NCBI RefSeq assembly: GCF_008831285.2
Contig: NC_045144.1
Location: 62,001 to 126,000 of the forward strand
Direction of reading: 5' to 3'
Length of the DNA stretch: 64,000 nt
Source: Nymphaea colorata
Taxonomy: Eukaryota > Streptophyta > Magnoliopsida > Nymphaeales > Nymphaeaceae
The position numbers were made by a program, and so were the translations under genes. Below the pieces are notes generated by a model that saw nothing but the letters and a program-made list of their open reading frames with translations, had not been told where the DNA came from and ran no database searches. Positions 12,815-24,191 of the stretch are shown piece after piece. How positions within the stretch are numbered: the first letter of the stretch is position 1; each line of letters starts with the position of its first letter.

Positions 12815-15226
12815 AAGTGGATAACGACAGATTCAGATTAGACATCCCTATCAAGTCTGAATTAAGAATGCATTTATAAAAGAAATAATCGTTAAAATTT
12901 ACTTGTTTCCACCATTCCTCCCGTTCTACTTCAAACTTCCCAGCCATGGAAAAATGATGCATTTGATGTAATCAAAGCATGGGTTTCCTTCAACAATATT
13001 GGGTGGGCAGTAAGCTTCTTGATTTCAACATCAACTTCTGGCTACAAGATCCAAGATCAAAGAATAGAACAGTTTTCAGCACAAAGAAACTAACCAGCCT
13101 CAATCGATACGACAAGCTTCTACAAGAGGAAGAAACTAATCTAGCATGCACCTTAGAAAGGACAAGCTTCTGTGAATCAATCATGCCCATCGAGTCTAGA
13201 TCTTGATTAATTCTCCGCTCCTTCCTGACTAGTTCAGATCTGATGAGATGACTCAGATCTTCTCTAGAAGAGAAATTAACTCATGATCAACTAAGTCAAA
13301 ACCAGCTTCATGCCATCAAGGGACAAAATGCAAGTTCCGACTAAAATTGACTTGATACTGATGAAACTACAAAGAAAAGGAGGAAATTCGGAAATTCAAA
13401 CTGTTGCAGTCTTAAGATATTAGAAGCAAAGTAGTTTACAAACCAAATCATGAGAATATATATTGTTACATTAAAGAGTGGCAGCTTTTTGCGAATGCAC
13501 CATGTCTCAAACAGCAACTATGTGTTTCAACAACTATACTTAGTAAGTAGATTACAACTGTGACATGTAACTTGTTTCCAATAGCTATAGGTGTGCCATC
13601 AGTCTTAAGAATTATATTTATAATTTCACCAATACATTCTATTTGTTGAGTGCATTGGCCACCTGTAACAACATTCTAGAAATAAAATCAGCATTAACCT
13701 AATAGAAGATGTACCAAGATAAGATCGAGAGAAAGGATTAAGTAGATCAAGTAAGGTTACTAAAAATAGCAAGAAGGCAATAGACAGTATAAAGTTTATA
13801 AGCCCTAAAGATCTTGGACGCTCCATGAGCAGCAATTAGGGCACGGACATCGGCAAAGAGGAATTCTTACATCCATCCCAGTGCTACATAGTAAAGAGAC
13901 TAAATAATCATCTTACCCATGTGTTGCAGGAGGAAGGCCTTGAAGTTCTTCTATATAACGTGGCATATCAAAAAGTACAAAGTCATAAAATTCTTAACAA
14001 ATAAGTAGATTGTATTGATTTCCAAATAAGTATATTCAAGCATACAAAGTATGTGGAATGGATCAAAGGAAGTAGGTCTTACAAAAGCTTTGAATGCTGG
14101 GCGATGTGCAGCCATCTCATATAAGCAATTTGCAAACCATATCCAAAACTTATACTAAAAAAATTAGTACAATTATCATACAAAAATATTGGCCATCATG
14201 GAAAAAATGAGAGAGAGAAGAGACCAAATATCAGATTTGAAACCATATTGAATGGCTGAATATAGATCATTAGAGAGAGTCATAAGATTACATAGGTTAG
14301 CCATAATCTACTGCACCCAATTTCAAAGACCGAGAGGAATTAATCAACAAAAGAATATCCAAAACAATACGAGCAGAAGCTATGGTACAAATGCATGCTT
14401 GAAATGTAGAAAGCTTTGTAGCTGCACCTACTAAAAACACTGATATTCTCTTTGACTTAGCTATTACTTACACGACACACTATTAGAAAAGTGACTCGTA
14501 AAAGATAGTAGAGACATTATGGAGGATGACCACCATTGCATATGCAAGACAGCTTGTGTATAAAAATATAAATAAACATGCATTAAAAGATAGATATAAA
14601 TACGTAGATAAATAGCTATATGTAATACATAAACAAATAGAGAACTAATGTAAATGTGTATGACATTATCACTTCAAATAATATGTCACCCTTGAGTCTT
14701 TGATAACTCTGAAGAAACCAAATGTAAAATTAGGACTCGTGTGTAAAAAAAGTGTAGCAAATACCGCCAAACTACCTTATATGTATCTGCACTGCCCTTT
14801 CAAGATAATCTAAGATGCCCTCTATTGTTCCTTGCAACACCACCTTTGAAGTCAAATAAAATAAAACATCAACCTCATATTTGAAAGGAATTAACATGGC
14901 ATTATTATAAGACTTGTCAGTTTCACACAGAAAAAAACCTCAAAACGATCAAATGTGGTCAGACTAAGAGAAAAGATAATGAAAGATATACAAAACGTGT
15001 CATTTCTAAAATTCTAACTTTTAGATCCACAAGGGGGGAGGGAAAGAGTTGAACGTGCAATAACCAGAAACACACAATTATGACCAAATAAAACCCTTAC
15101 TTATAGGTGACAAAAGTCTAGAACTTTTGTTCCTATGATAAACAATTCATTTCTACATGTTGGACTTTTTTCATGGCTGGACCTTAGCCCTGTGTACATT
15201 CAGTTGGTGCAGAAAAAAGCAGTCTG
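12815..15226. repeat. Duplicated block A, copy A1
   Basis: Closely similar, in the same orientation, to 19457-21831. It starts at 'cagattcagattagacatccc' and ends at 'agcagtctg', where it is fused directly to block C1. Its last roughly 120 bp correspond to the 3' end of the CDR1-like protease gene kept in full beside copy A2, interrupted by an extra segment of about 30 bp. It contains exons of an unidentified minus-strand gene. Confidence 0.9.
13810..14843 (-). pseudogene. Decayed multi-exon gene of unknown identity, copy 1
   Basis: Several minus-strand segments look like exons with consensus splice sites. 14776-14843 encodes LQGTIEGILDYLERAVQ and ends at a GTAGT donor. 14292-14430 encodes ATKLSTFQAC and ARIVLDILLLINSSRS before a stop at 14297-14299. 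14083-14148 is 66 nt, encodes WFANCLYEMAAHRP and ends at a GTAAG donor. About 13917-13980 ends in NFKAFLLQHM. 13810-13865 encodes FLFADVRALIAAHGASKIF. The last three join in one phase across canonical introns. The exon at about 13917-13980 has an in-frame TAG. I do not recognise the family. The hydrophobic, helix-rich character would fit a helical-repeat protein, but this is a guess. Confidence 0.45.
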
Positions 15227-16966
15227 ATTATTCAATGTTACTCTACTCGTTCATAAGGACTATTTGATTCATTATATTGAATGGATGAGAGAAAACTAAA
15301 GAAAAAAGTAATGGGTATTTTTGTCATCTAGTATTAGTTTATACTTTTTTTTCTTCGTCTTTCTCTCAACCGTTAAGTGGGTGAATCTGAATATGGCCAG
15401 TAATTGGCTGGCGTTACATGGCTACTAACAATATTTTATGTTATCAAAGTCTTGCATTGAGTGATGTTTAACCACTCTCAAGACTGTAAAAGGTTTCATG
15501 TTTGAGTTGAAGTTGGACTTGCATTTCATTCTTAAACCAAAATTCCAAACCATCAAACACCCCCTAAAAGAGCGGTCGACCGTTTGTTTGTTCGTGGCCA
15601 TTCTCTCGGGCCAAGCTATCTATAATAGCGTGTAATCATCTTTTGACATCATTCTCCTTATCTTTTTTGCTTCTATATATTATTGTTTGTGTGCTGTTAT
15701 TCATAATTTGGGGGTTTCTGTTCATCTATTTTATAATATATTTTTTTCATTTTGTCTGTGAAAATTGGTTTGAATCAACGTATTTGAATCGTACTAGGTT
15801 GTTCGCCTGAATGATGAAATAACAATTGGCAAAGCTTAATATTTTACAAATAAACTTGTGCCGACCCCTTTCCTAAAAATAACATAACGTATGTAGGACC
15901 CTAATTTTAGATGAGCAGGAGGTCACCCCACAATCTTAGTGAAAGCCAGAAGCTCCCTCTTTCCCCTTACCCTCAATCCCACAGCTGCATCGATGCCTGT
16001 GAGTGGGGCCAAATATCCATCAACAAGTATAGTGCTTCAACTCCAGTTGCAATATAGAAATGTAGCACCAAATCACTCGCGCTCGGTTAGACTTCTGCTA
16101 AGCATCCCCCTTTCCGTCTACCTACTTAGGCGTTGTTCTTATTTTGAAAATTTTATGAGTGTCCCAGCTGTCAAACGACTCTTTAACAATATTGGAGTGA
16201 CATTGCGGATATTGTAAGCAATTTCCCTTACTAGTCATTGATACTAGTTTTTAAAACTTTTTATATACCTTAAAGTTGAAAATTAAACTAATACTGCCCC
16301 ATAGCCAGAAATTTTTGGATTTGCCATTACCCCTTTAGGGTTCTATTTTTCTTTAGCTTGTTCTCTCGCTGAAAACCATTTTGGTGATTTTTGGACTCTA
16401 ATTAGTTTGAAGGCATGAAGCATATACTCTCCATCCAACATGCACCAAACTCCATAAGTTAGTGATGAACTCTAAATTTTGGTGATTGATTATAACCTTG
16501 CTTAGATTATCTTGCAATCAAGTTGAGGAGTTATCATGTTCTAACTTTAAAATATATAGTTTTCCAGTACCTAAAACAAATTCTTGTATAATAATGTAAT
16601 TCATATGATCCATCTATTCTAGAAGGTTGACTGGAAAATAGAGGAATGTCATCATACTTTAAACATGTTTAACGATTAAAATGGGTGATTAACAATGGAT
16701 TGGCGAGATCATTTCTGAATATTCAAGGGATTCAAATAAAAGTTGGCCTATTTTTTTCTCTTTGAACTGGCCTTTGTGTCCAATTAAGACGAACCTCTAT
16801 GGCTGGATGGTTATTTTTTTGTTTGGTGTTGATAAAAACCGTTGCAAAAGATGCATATGCAATGATCAATTGCTTGACCATGGTTTTCAGTGATGGAATA
16901 CAACTTTTATGGCAGTTTTTAACCACACAAAATGACTATCCGAGCATAGAAACAGCTGTGATTTCA

Positions 16967-17008
<42 letters not shown>

Positions 17009-19455
17009 TCCCTCTGGCATTGCTTTGTTTGATGCTTTTATTGTGCTTTCTATCTGGGAAGATGTCTAACCTGACCCTACAAGTAACAGACATTATCTTT
17101 GTCTACAGATGACCTTTGCACAATTATTACCCATGCTGAAACAAGTACATTTTTTTTAGGATTTACCATCATAGAAACTGATTCTGTTGAATTTGAATGA
17201 ACCTGCAATTGTGGGACACCTGATACAGAATAGGTTCTAGGGAAATGGAGCTAAGGCTAAGGTTTCGGCCATCTTGTTGAGCGATAGTATGAAATACCCC
17301 TCTTGCTCACCCGATGCTAGGGAAGATCTCTATAGAGTGTTCTTATTTTTTTAATTGGTTCAGTCTTAACACAAAAAATAAGGTCGACTGAATGTTAGTC
17401 GGGTCTGGCTCATGGTGATCATTTACCGACAATTGAGCCTCCATGGCCTTTATGATTGCAGCTGGCCCCTACACATGGCTCCAGGTTTCGGACGTCGGTC
17501 AGCTTTGACTCGTGGTTGATGTTGAAAGAACAAGCTGACCTTGGAAAGATGTGATGAAGCACAAAGTCAAGCAGGTGCCAACCTTGACTTCCATGTAAAT
17601 GAGTGAACCCATTAAGAGAAAGTTTTATCTGCAATATTTCGCGCTTGCTGGTCTACATATCAGACCTATGGGCAGCCAGCAGCAATCCCACTTAACTGCT
17701 TTATTCAATCATCTTCGGCATAGGGGGTTAGGAGCCCAGACAGAAGATCAAAATTCTAGATAAAGGACACTAGGTATAAATTATTCAACTTTTAAAGAAT
17801 GAGAAAATTTGTTCAAAAATATTAATATAAAAATAAAATGCTTTTAAAGTTTATGTAATTACCAATACTTAACAACAGAAAGTTATGTGTCCATCAAAGG
17901 AGAGAAGAATATTTTGGCAATTTATTAAAAATAATCTCGTTACTCTTTTTACTTTTTTCTATTTTCAATTTTGTCTTTATAATTTTTTTTAATGTGAATT
18001 AAAGTTATTTTAATCATTAACCATATTGACGCACAAAAAAAATTATGCATCAGTATAGCGACACTTAACCTATACATGCCTCTACTCCTGCTAGCTGCTC
18101 TCAACAGGTGTTATGGGACTTATGGTCACCTTTTAAAGGCGGTACTGATTTTTATGAGTCGCCTCCATCAGATGGGTAGAACCCTTGTGGCCTCCTTCCC
18201 GCAAAAAAACTACTTTAAAGAGGCCCACACACTAGTCCACATTTTTGAAAAATATGTTTGGTTGGCAAAAATTCATCATCCAAATGCTTTGGATGATGAC
18301 TAGAATGGAAAGGGAAAGCAGAAAAGTGAGGAAAGGATGGACAAAGAAAGAAAAAACATTTCGTTTCTAGGTCTTGCTTTTGTTTACAATTTCAAAAGGC
18401 GGACCAAAAAGCCATTGGATTTTCTTTACCATAGACCTTCCCTTAAAAGGAGAAGGAAGCCTCGAATAACAACATATCTATTGAATCTCGACATGGTAGT
18501 ACTCATTTTGGAAATATCTGGTGCCAAAGTCACTCAATGGGTAAGTCATGAATCCTTAACCTAAATCCATTTTACCAAAAGTTTCTACCATATCAATTTA
18601 CCCTTTTGTACAACCCAATAATTTCAAAAAATGAGCCATCTATGAGGCCAATTGTATTTTTGTGTCTTTTTTCTTTGGGCTTAACAGGTTGGTGCATTGT
18701 TTAATCCATGTTTCATTTCCTATAAAAGTACTTATTTCCTATAAAATTACTTGCGGGCACCTGTAAGCTCATCTCTCTCTCCCACTCGCCAGTGCGGACT
18801 ACTATTTAAAATTCACTTCCTCTCTTCCTCTCTCTCTCTATCTCTATACATGCAAGAAAACTCAAATGGCATGGAGCTGTTTCTTTGTTTCTTTCTTCCA
18901 CCACATTTTCACTTTCCGTGGTAGACAAGTCAAAAAAGAGAGGAACCACCCTGTTGAATAGGAACCATTAGTTTACATGATATGACAGTTCTATCATCGT
19001 TGATATTACAGTTCCAAACTTGGTGGCAGAGACGCAGACGTGGAGGTGGAATAAAAAGGCTTGAATCAAAATACTTATGTGAAGTTGGAAGATTGGGTTC
19101 CCATGGCAATATGGTGGCTATGGAAGAACATGAATTATGAATACCATGACAACAAGAAAAATTGAAATCTGTTACGTCAGAGGCAATTGACTGTCTTTTT
19201 ATTATGATTCAACAAGTGCTAAATATGACTCTTCAAGCAGAAGAATGAGTTTCCACAACTTTTGGTCCTTTTTTTATGTAGGAAGTCCCTCAGAAATATC
19301 ATCTACTTCAAAACAGATCAGCATCACCACAAAAGCATATAGAAGACTGATATGCTAATGAAACCACATCTGAAAGATGCCTTGGTTTGATCGACCAACT
19401 TCCCCTTCCCTATTTTAATGCTATTCACAGTACCTACACCGCGGTCCTTATACAA
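15227..19455. repeat. Duplicated block C, copy C1
   Basis: Collinear with C2 (23974-28990) from 'attattcaatg' to the 'cttataca(a)gagac' end, where copy A2 begins. Relative to C0 and C2 it lacks about 670 bp after 16600. Open frames at 18076-18303 and 18337-18564 are only partly conserved in C2 and resemble no known protein. Confidence 0.88.
16969..17009. repeat. (CA)14(TA)6 microsatellite
   Basis: Lies at the same position inside block C as the arrays at 2593, 6530 and 26395. Confidence 0.95.
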
Positions 19456-19456
19456 G

Positions 19457-21831
19457 AGACGGCAAATTCAGATTGGACATCCCTATCAAGTCTGAATTGA
19501 GAATGCATTTATAAAAGAAAGAATCCTTAAAATTTACTTGTTTCCACCATTCCTCCCGTTCTACTTCAAAGTTCCCAGCCACGGAAAATGTGATGCATTT
19601 GATGTAATCCATGCATGGGTTTCCTTCAACAATATTGGGCGGGCAGTAAGCTTCTTGATTTCCACATCAACTTCTGCCAACAAGATCCAAGATCAAAGAA
19701 TAGATCAGTTTTCAGCACAAAGAAACTAACCAGCCACAATCAACAGGACAAGCTTCTATAAGAGGAAGAAACTAATCTAGCATGCACCTTAGAAAGGACA
19801 AGCTTCTGGGAATCAATCATGCCCATCAAGTCTAGATCTTGATTAACTCTCCGCTCCTTGCTGACGTCCACATCTGCAGTGCCTGATAGGACCATAACTA
19901 GTTCAGACCAGATGGGATGACTCAGATGTTCTCTGGAAGAAAAATTAACTCATGATCAACTAAGTCAAAACCAGCTTCATCCCATCAAGGGACAAAATGC
20001 AAGTTCCTACTAAAAGTGGCTTGATACTGATGAAACTACAAAGAAAAGGAGGAAATTCGGAAATTCAAACTGTTACAGTCTTATGGTATTAGAAGCAAAG
20101 TAGTTTACAAATCAAATCATGAGAATATATATTGTTACATTAAAGGGAGGCAGCTCTTTGCAAATGCACCATGTCTCAAACAGCAACTTTGTGTTTCAAC
20201 AACTATACTAAGTAGTAAGTAGCTATAGGTGTGCCATCATTCTTAAGAATTATATTTATAATTTCACCAATACATTCTACTTGTTGTGTAAATTGGCCAC
20301 CTGTAACAACATTCTAGAAATAAAATCAGCATTAACCCAATAGAATATATACCAAGATAAGATCGAGAGAAAGGATTAAATAGACCAAGTAAGGTTACTA
20401 AAAATAGCAAGAAGGCAATAGACAGTATAAAGGCTATAATTCCAAAAGATCTTGGACGCTCCATGAGCAGCAATTAGGGCACAGACATCAGCAAAGAGGA
20501 ATTCTTACATCCATACCAGTGCTACATAGTAATGAGACTGAATAATCATCTTACCCATGTGTTGCAGGAGGAAGGCCTTGAAGTTGTTCAGTATAAGGTG
20601 GCGTATCAAAATCTACAAAGTCATAAAATTATTCACAAATAAGTAGATTGTATGATTTCCAAATAAATATATTCATAAATACATAGTATGTGGAATGGAT
20701 CAAGGAAAGTAGGTCTTACAAAAGCTTTGAATGCTGGACGATGTGCAGCCATCTCATATAAGCAATTTGCAAACCATATCCAAAACTTATACTAAAAAAT
20801 TTAGTACAATTATCATACAAAAATATTGGCCACCATGGAAAAAACGAGAGAGAGAAGAGAACAAATATCAGATTTGAAACCATATTGAATGGCTGAATAT
20901 AGATCGTTAGAGAGAGTTATAAGATTACATAGGTTAGCCACAATCTACTGCACCCATTTTCAAAGGCCCAGAGGAATTAATCAACAAAAGAATATCCAAA
21001 ACAAAATGGGCAGAAGCTATGGTAAATATGCATGCTTGAAATGTAGAATGCTTTGTAGCTGCACCTACTAAAAATACTTGATATTCTCTTTGACTTAGCT
21101 ATTACTTACAAGACACACTATTAGAAAAGTGACTCGTAAAAGATGGTAGAGACATTATGGAGGATGACCACCACAGCATATGCAAGATAGCATGTGCATA
21201 TAAATATAAATAAACATGCATTAAAAGTTAGATATAAATATGTAGATAAATAGCTATATGTAATACATAAATAAATAGAGAACTAATGTAAATGTGTATG
21301 ACATTATCACTTCAAATAATATGTCACCTTTGAGTCTTTGATAACTCTGAAGAAACCAAATGTAAAATTAGGGCTCGTGTATAAAAAAAGTGTAGCAAAT
21401 ACCGCAAAACTAACTTATATTAATCCGCACTGCCCTTTCAAGTTAATCTAAGATGCCCTCTATTGTTCCTTGCAACACCACCTTTGAAGTCAAATAAAAT
21501 AAAACATCAACCTCATATTTGAAAATAATTAACATGGCATTATTTTAGACTTGTCAGTTTCACACAGAAAAAAACCTCAAAATGATCAAATGTGGTCAGA
21601 CTAAGAGAAAAGATAATGAAAGATATACAAAATGTGTCATTTTTAAAATTCTAACTTTTAGATCCGCAAGGGGGGAGGGAGAGAGTTGAACGTGCAATAA
21701 CCAGAAACACACAATTATAACCAAATAAAACCCTTACTTATAGGTGACAAAAGTCTATAACTTTTCTTCCTACGATAAACAATTCATTTCTACATGTTGC
21801 ACTTTCAGTTGGTGCAAAAGAAAGCAGTCTG
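19457..21831. repeat. Duplicated block A, copy A2
   Basis: Direct repeat of 12815-15226 with scattered substitutions and small indels. Here the block continues into the CDR1-like protease gene (block B). Confidence 0.9.
20450..21481 (-). pseudogene. Decayed multi-exon gene of unknown identity, copy 2
   Basis: Paralogue of the remnant at 13810-14843. The exon at about 21414-21481 has a TAT-to-TAA stop and its donor reads TTAGT instead of GTAGT. The 66-nt exon with WFANCLYEMAAHRP is kept near 20715-20785. The next exon reads through where copy 1 has a stop (RHLILNNFKAFLLQHM). The last exon has FADVCAL where copy 1 has FADVRAL, a change that fits C-to-T loss of a CpG. The two copies are therefore damaged in different exons. 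The family is not recognised. Confidence 0.42.
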
Positions 21832-23136
21832 TAGCCCAGATCATACTTGACATGCATGTTCTGCTGTGGAATATTCCCAAAGATGGGCATCTCTCCATCT
21901 TTAATGGCTGAGCAGATGATTCCACTTCTAAACATTCCAAAGATATTTGAAGGTGGCAGCTTCCAGTCTGCACTAGCGAAATGAAAGGTCATCTCCGGCA
22001 ACCCTTCATGTGGATCACCATTGTTCTCTACATGGTAACACAGCAAATCTTGCTCAGGAGGATAAAAGCGCTAACGGTTTATGACATTGGCCACTGCATT
22101 TGCCACTTGACCATAGACATCTTTGGCAAGAAAAGTCAGGCTGGTACCCGAGTCTATGATGATCGATCTGGCCCTCTCCCAACAATGCAGTTGTCTGTGC
22201 ACCAGCAAATTGTATGTTGAGTCTGCTGTTCCCGACACTTATGTTTGTCAGGATGAGCACATAAAAGCTGCCTTCACCACCATCTGATGCCATCGGCGTC
22301 TCTTGAACCTCTTCTGTGCCTGAAAAGTCTGCATCGTCGCCGAATTTGAGCTGTCCCACGGAATTGTTTTCATTTCTATATGGAGGAAGACAGTAAGCAA
22401 ATTTGTCATCAATGGAAGAGCCGATCTGTTTAACAAGAGAGAGAGGACCATGGCCAAGGCCAACAAGGCCTGGAACTTTACGCAGGGCAAAATCAGGATT
22501 ATCTTCACGATGAACAAAGACAATTCCTTCATGCTTGATGGTGTTGGCACCATTGTCAAACAAGCGCTTCTCGGAGGCTAGGACTCTTTATATTTTGGAA
22601 ATGTTTCTATAGGAATATCTGAACCAGCAAAGTTGGTCGCTGGTGCAACAATGGACATGCAGTTCCGTGCAGAAGCTGGTGGAGCATCTCTGGTTCTTGT
22701 AGGTGGACGACTGAAGTGTATCAAACATTGGTGTTTTGACATGGCAGTTGTCACAATGGTGGCATGTTGTCCATATGAGGATACTACCAGTGCCTAGAAT
22801 GGCCCAGTACAGGCTGGATGGGGTACCTAGCGATAGTTTCATGAGAAGCTCACCGGGACCAGCCATCACGGGGCTGGAGATCATGCTGGTGGTATTGGCA
22901 AACCATGAAGCAATGCTGCGGGAGCGCAACATGAAGCGCAGAGCCGCCTGCTCAGCTCGTTGAGCTAGAGTGGATGAAAGGTCATAGAGAGGTGACAGGG
23001 ATGAGTCTCGATGAATGAGGTCCATAGAGAAGCCGAGAGGTTTGGAAGCGAAGATTGTGGTAGGGTTAGGCAGTATTGCAAGTAGGAGCAGCTGCAGGAG
23101 GAGGCTGAATGCTAAGGGGGAGAAGAAGGCTGCCAT
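21738..23136 (-). pseudogene. CDR1/nepenthesin-like aspartic protease pseudogene (copy 1)
   Basis: The family consists of secreted pepsin-type (A1) aspartic proteases of plants, including Arabidopsis CDR1. The start at 23136 has a good context (gccATGG), a hydrophobic signal peptide (residues about 6-24) and the CDR1-type propeptide motif FSMDLIHRDSSLSPLY. Mature landmarks follow in order: LLMKLSLGTP, the first active-site motif, GLVGLGHGPLSLV, FAYCL, the second active-site motif IIIDSGTSLTF (22152 region) and the C-terminal FGNIPQQNMHVKYDLGYRLLSFAPT. The first catalytic motif reads GTGS instead of DTGS (codon 22792-22794, GGC). The segment after CWFRYSY that should hold the flap YGDGS is missing or frameshifted. 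A further frameshift precedes the second motif and a TAG follows VINR. Total span, about 466 codons, fits the usual intronless gene of about 440. It is almost certainly inactive. Confidence 0.9.
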
Positions 23137-23179
23137 GGCGAGGACTAAATGGTTGCGGTACTAAGGTGAAATGTGTTGA

Positions 23180-23187
23180 TATTTATA
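23180..23187 (-). promoter_or_regulatory. TATA box of the CDR1-like gene
   Basis: TATAAATA on the minus strand, 44 bp upstream of the ATG at 23136. The paralogue at 38856 has the same octamer at exactly the same distance (38900-38907), which supports a retained core promoter. Transcription start not determined. Confidence 0.6.
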
Positions 23188-23502
23188 ATGGAAGTCATAG
23201 TTATGGTGGCCACTGATGAAGGGAAGGATTTGGATTTGAAAATTATGCACAAAAAAAAAGACATGTGGCTGAACTGAGTTACATATTCCTTTGTGTAACC
23301 AGTAACCATCACAATGGAGAAAAGTGGTAGCATCTTCCAATTGTTAAGCTTGGGTATAACAATCACAAACATTTGAAGACTTTCAAACACAAAAGGAAGG
23401 CTGCAGACACTTTAACGTATTACTTAAGGTGACCACAATAACTGTTGTATACGTTGGAAGAAGAGATTGTCCTAGTGGTGTTTGAAAATTTTTTTTAGGC
23501 AT

Positions 23503-23694
23503 CAGGGGTGGAGCCAAGGGAGGCTCGCATGGCCCTGACCCCACCTCAATTTTTTTTAAAAAAAAATTATATGTAAATTTTAGTAAATTTCACTTGTCCT
23601 CTATAAAAATTTTGAAAAATGATATTTTGATCGTAGTCAAAATTTAGAAACATTAATCGGCCCTTCTCATGAAAATTTTTTGGCTCTGTCCCTG
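23503..23694. mobile_element. hAT-like MITE
   Basis: 192 bp, AT-rich inside. Terminal inverted repeats: CAGGGGTGGAGCCAA at the left and, read inward on the other strand, CAGGGACAGAGCCAA at the right (12 of 15 match). The CAGGG..GGAGCCA start is typical of plant hAT MITEs. The flanking 8-mers ttaggcat (23495-23502) and taacgcat (23695-23702) match at 6 of 8, consistent with an aged 8-bp target duplication. No coding capacity. It lies upstream of the CDR1-like gene. Confidence 0.72.
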
Positions 23695-24148
23695 TAACGC
23701 ATGGTAGTCCCTGCTCCAAAACCTGTCCATTGACCTCCTTAAACCGTGAACCTTGAAGTTATTGGCAAATCTTTCTCCCACACGATCTCTCTCATACATA
23801 TATATATACAAATGTCTTTCCACCCCAGGATATTATGGGCTCAAATCTGTTGATAGTTCATGGGCCAGAGGCTCATGCAGTAAGGGTTGCAGGTATGCTA
23901 TGTCCATTTTGGCCATATCATATGCCTCTTTTATATTTTTATATATATAGCAAAAAATTAAATGGTGACTCTGATTATTCAATGTAACTCTACTCGTTCA
24001 TAAGGACTATTTGATTCATTATAATGAATAGACGAAAGAAAAATAAAGAAAAAAAAGTAGTGGGTATTTTTATCATCTAGTATTAGTTTATACTTTTTTT
24101 TTCTTCACCTTTCTCTCAACCATTAAGTGGGTGAATGTGAATATGGCC

Positions 24149-24150
<2 letters not shown>

Positions 24151-24190
<40 letters not shown>
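24151..24190. repeat. (AT)20 microsatellite
   Basis: An uninterrupted AT array inserted within C2 between 'gaatatggccat' and 'gcagtaattggctgg'. C1 has no array at this place (about 15400). Confidence 0.95.

Positions 24191-24191
<1 letters not shown>

Noticed and set aside
13917-13985. Alternative reading YIEELQGLPPATHG in the unidentified gene's exon
   Set aside because: It looks protein-like but its phase does not join the flanking exons. The phase giving NFKAFLLQHM does join both neighbours across canonical splice sites.
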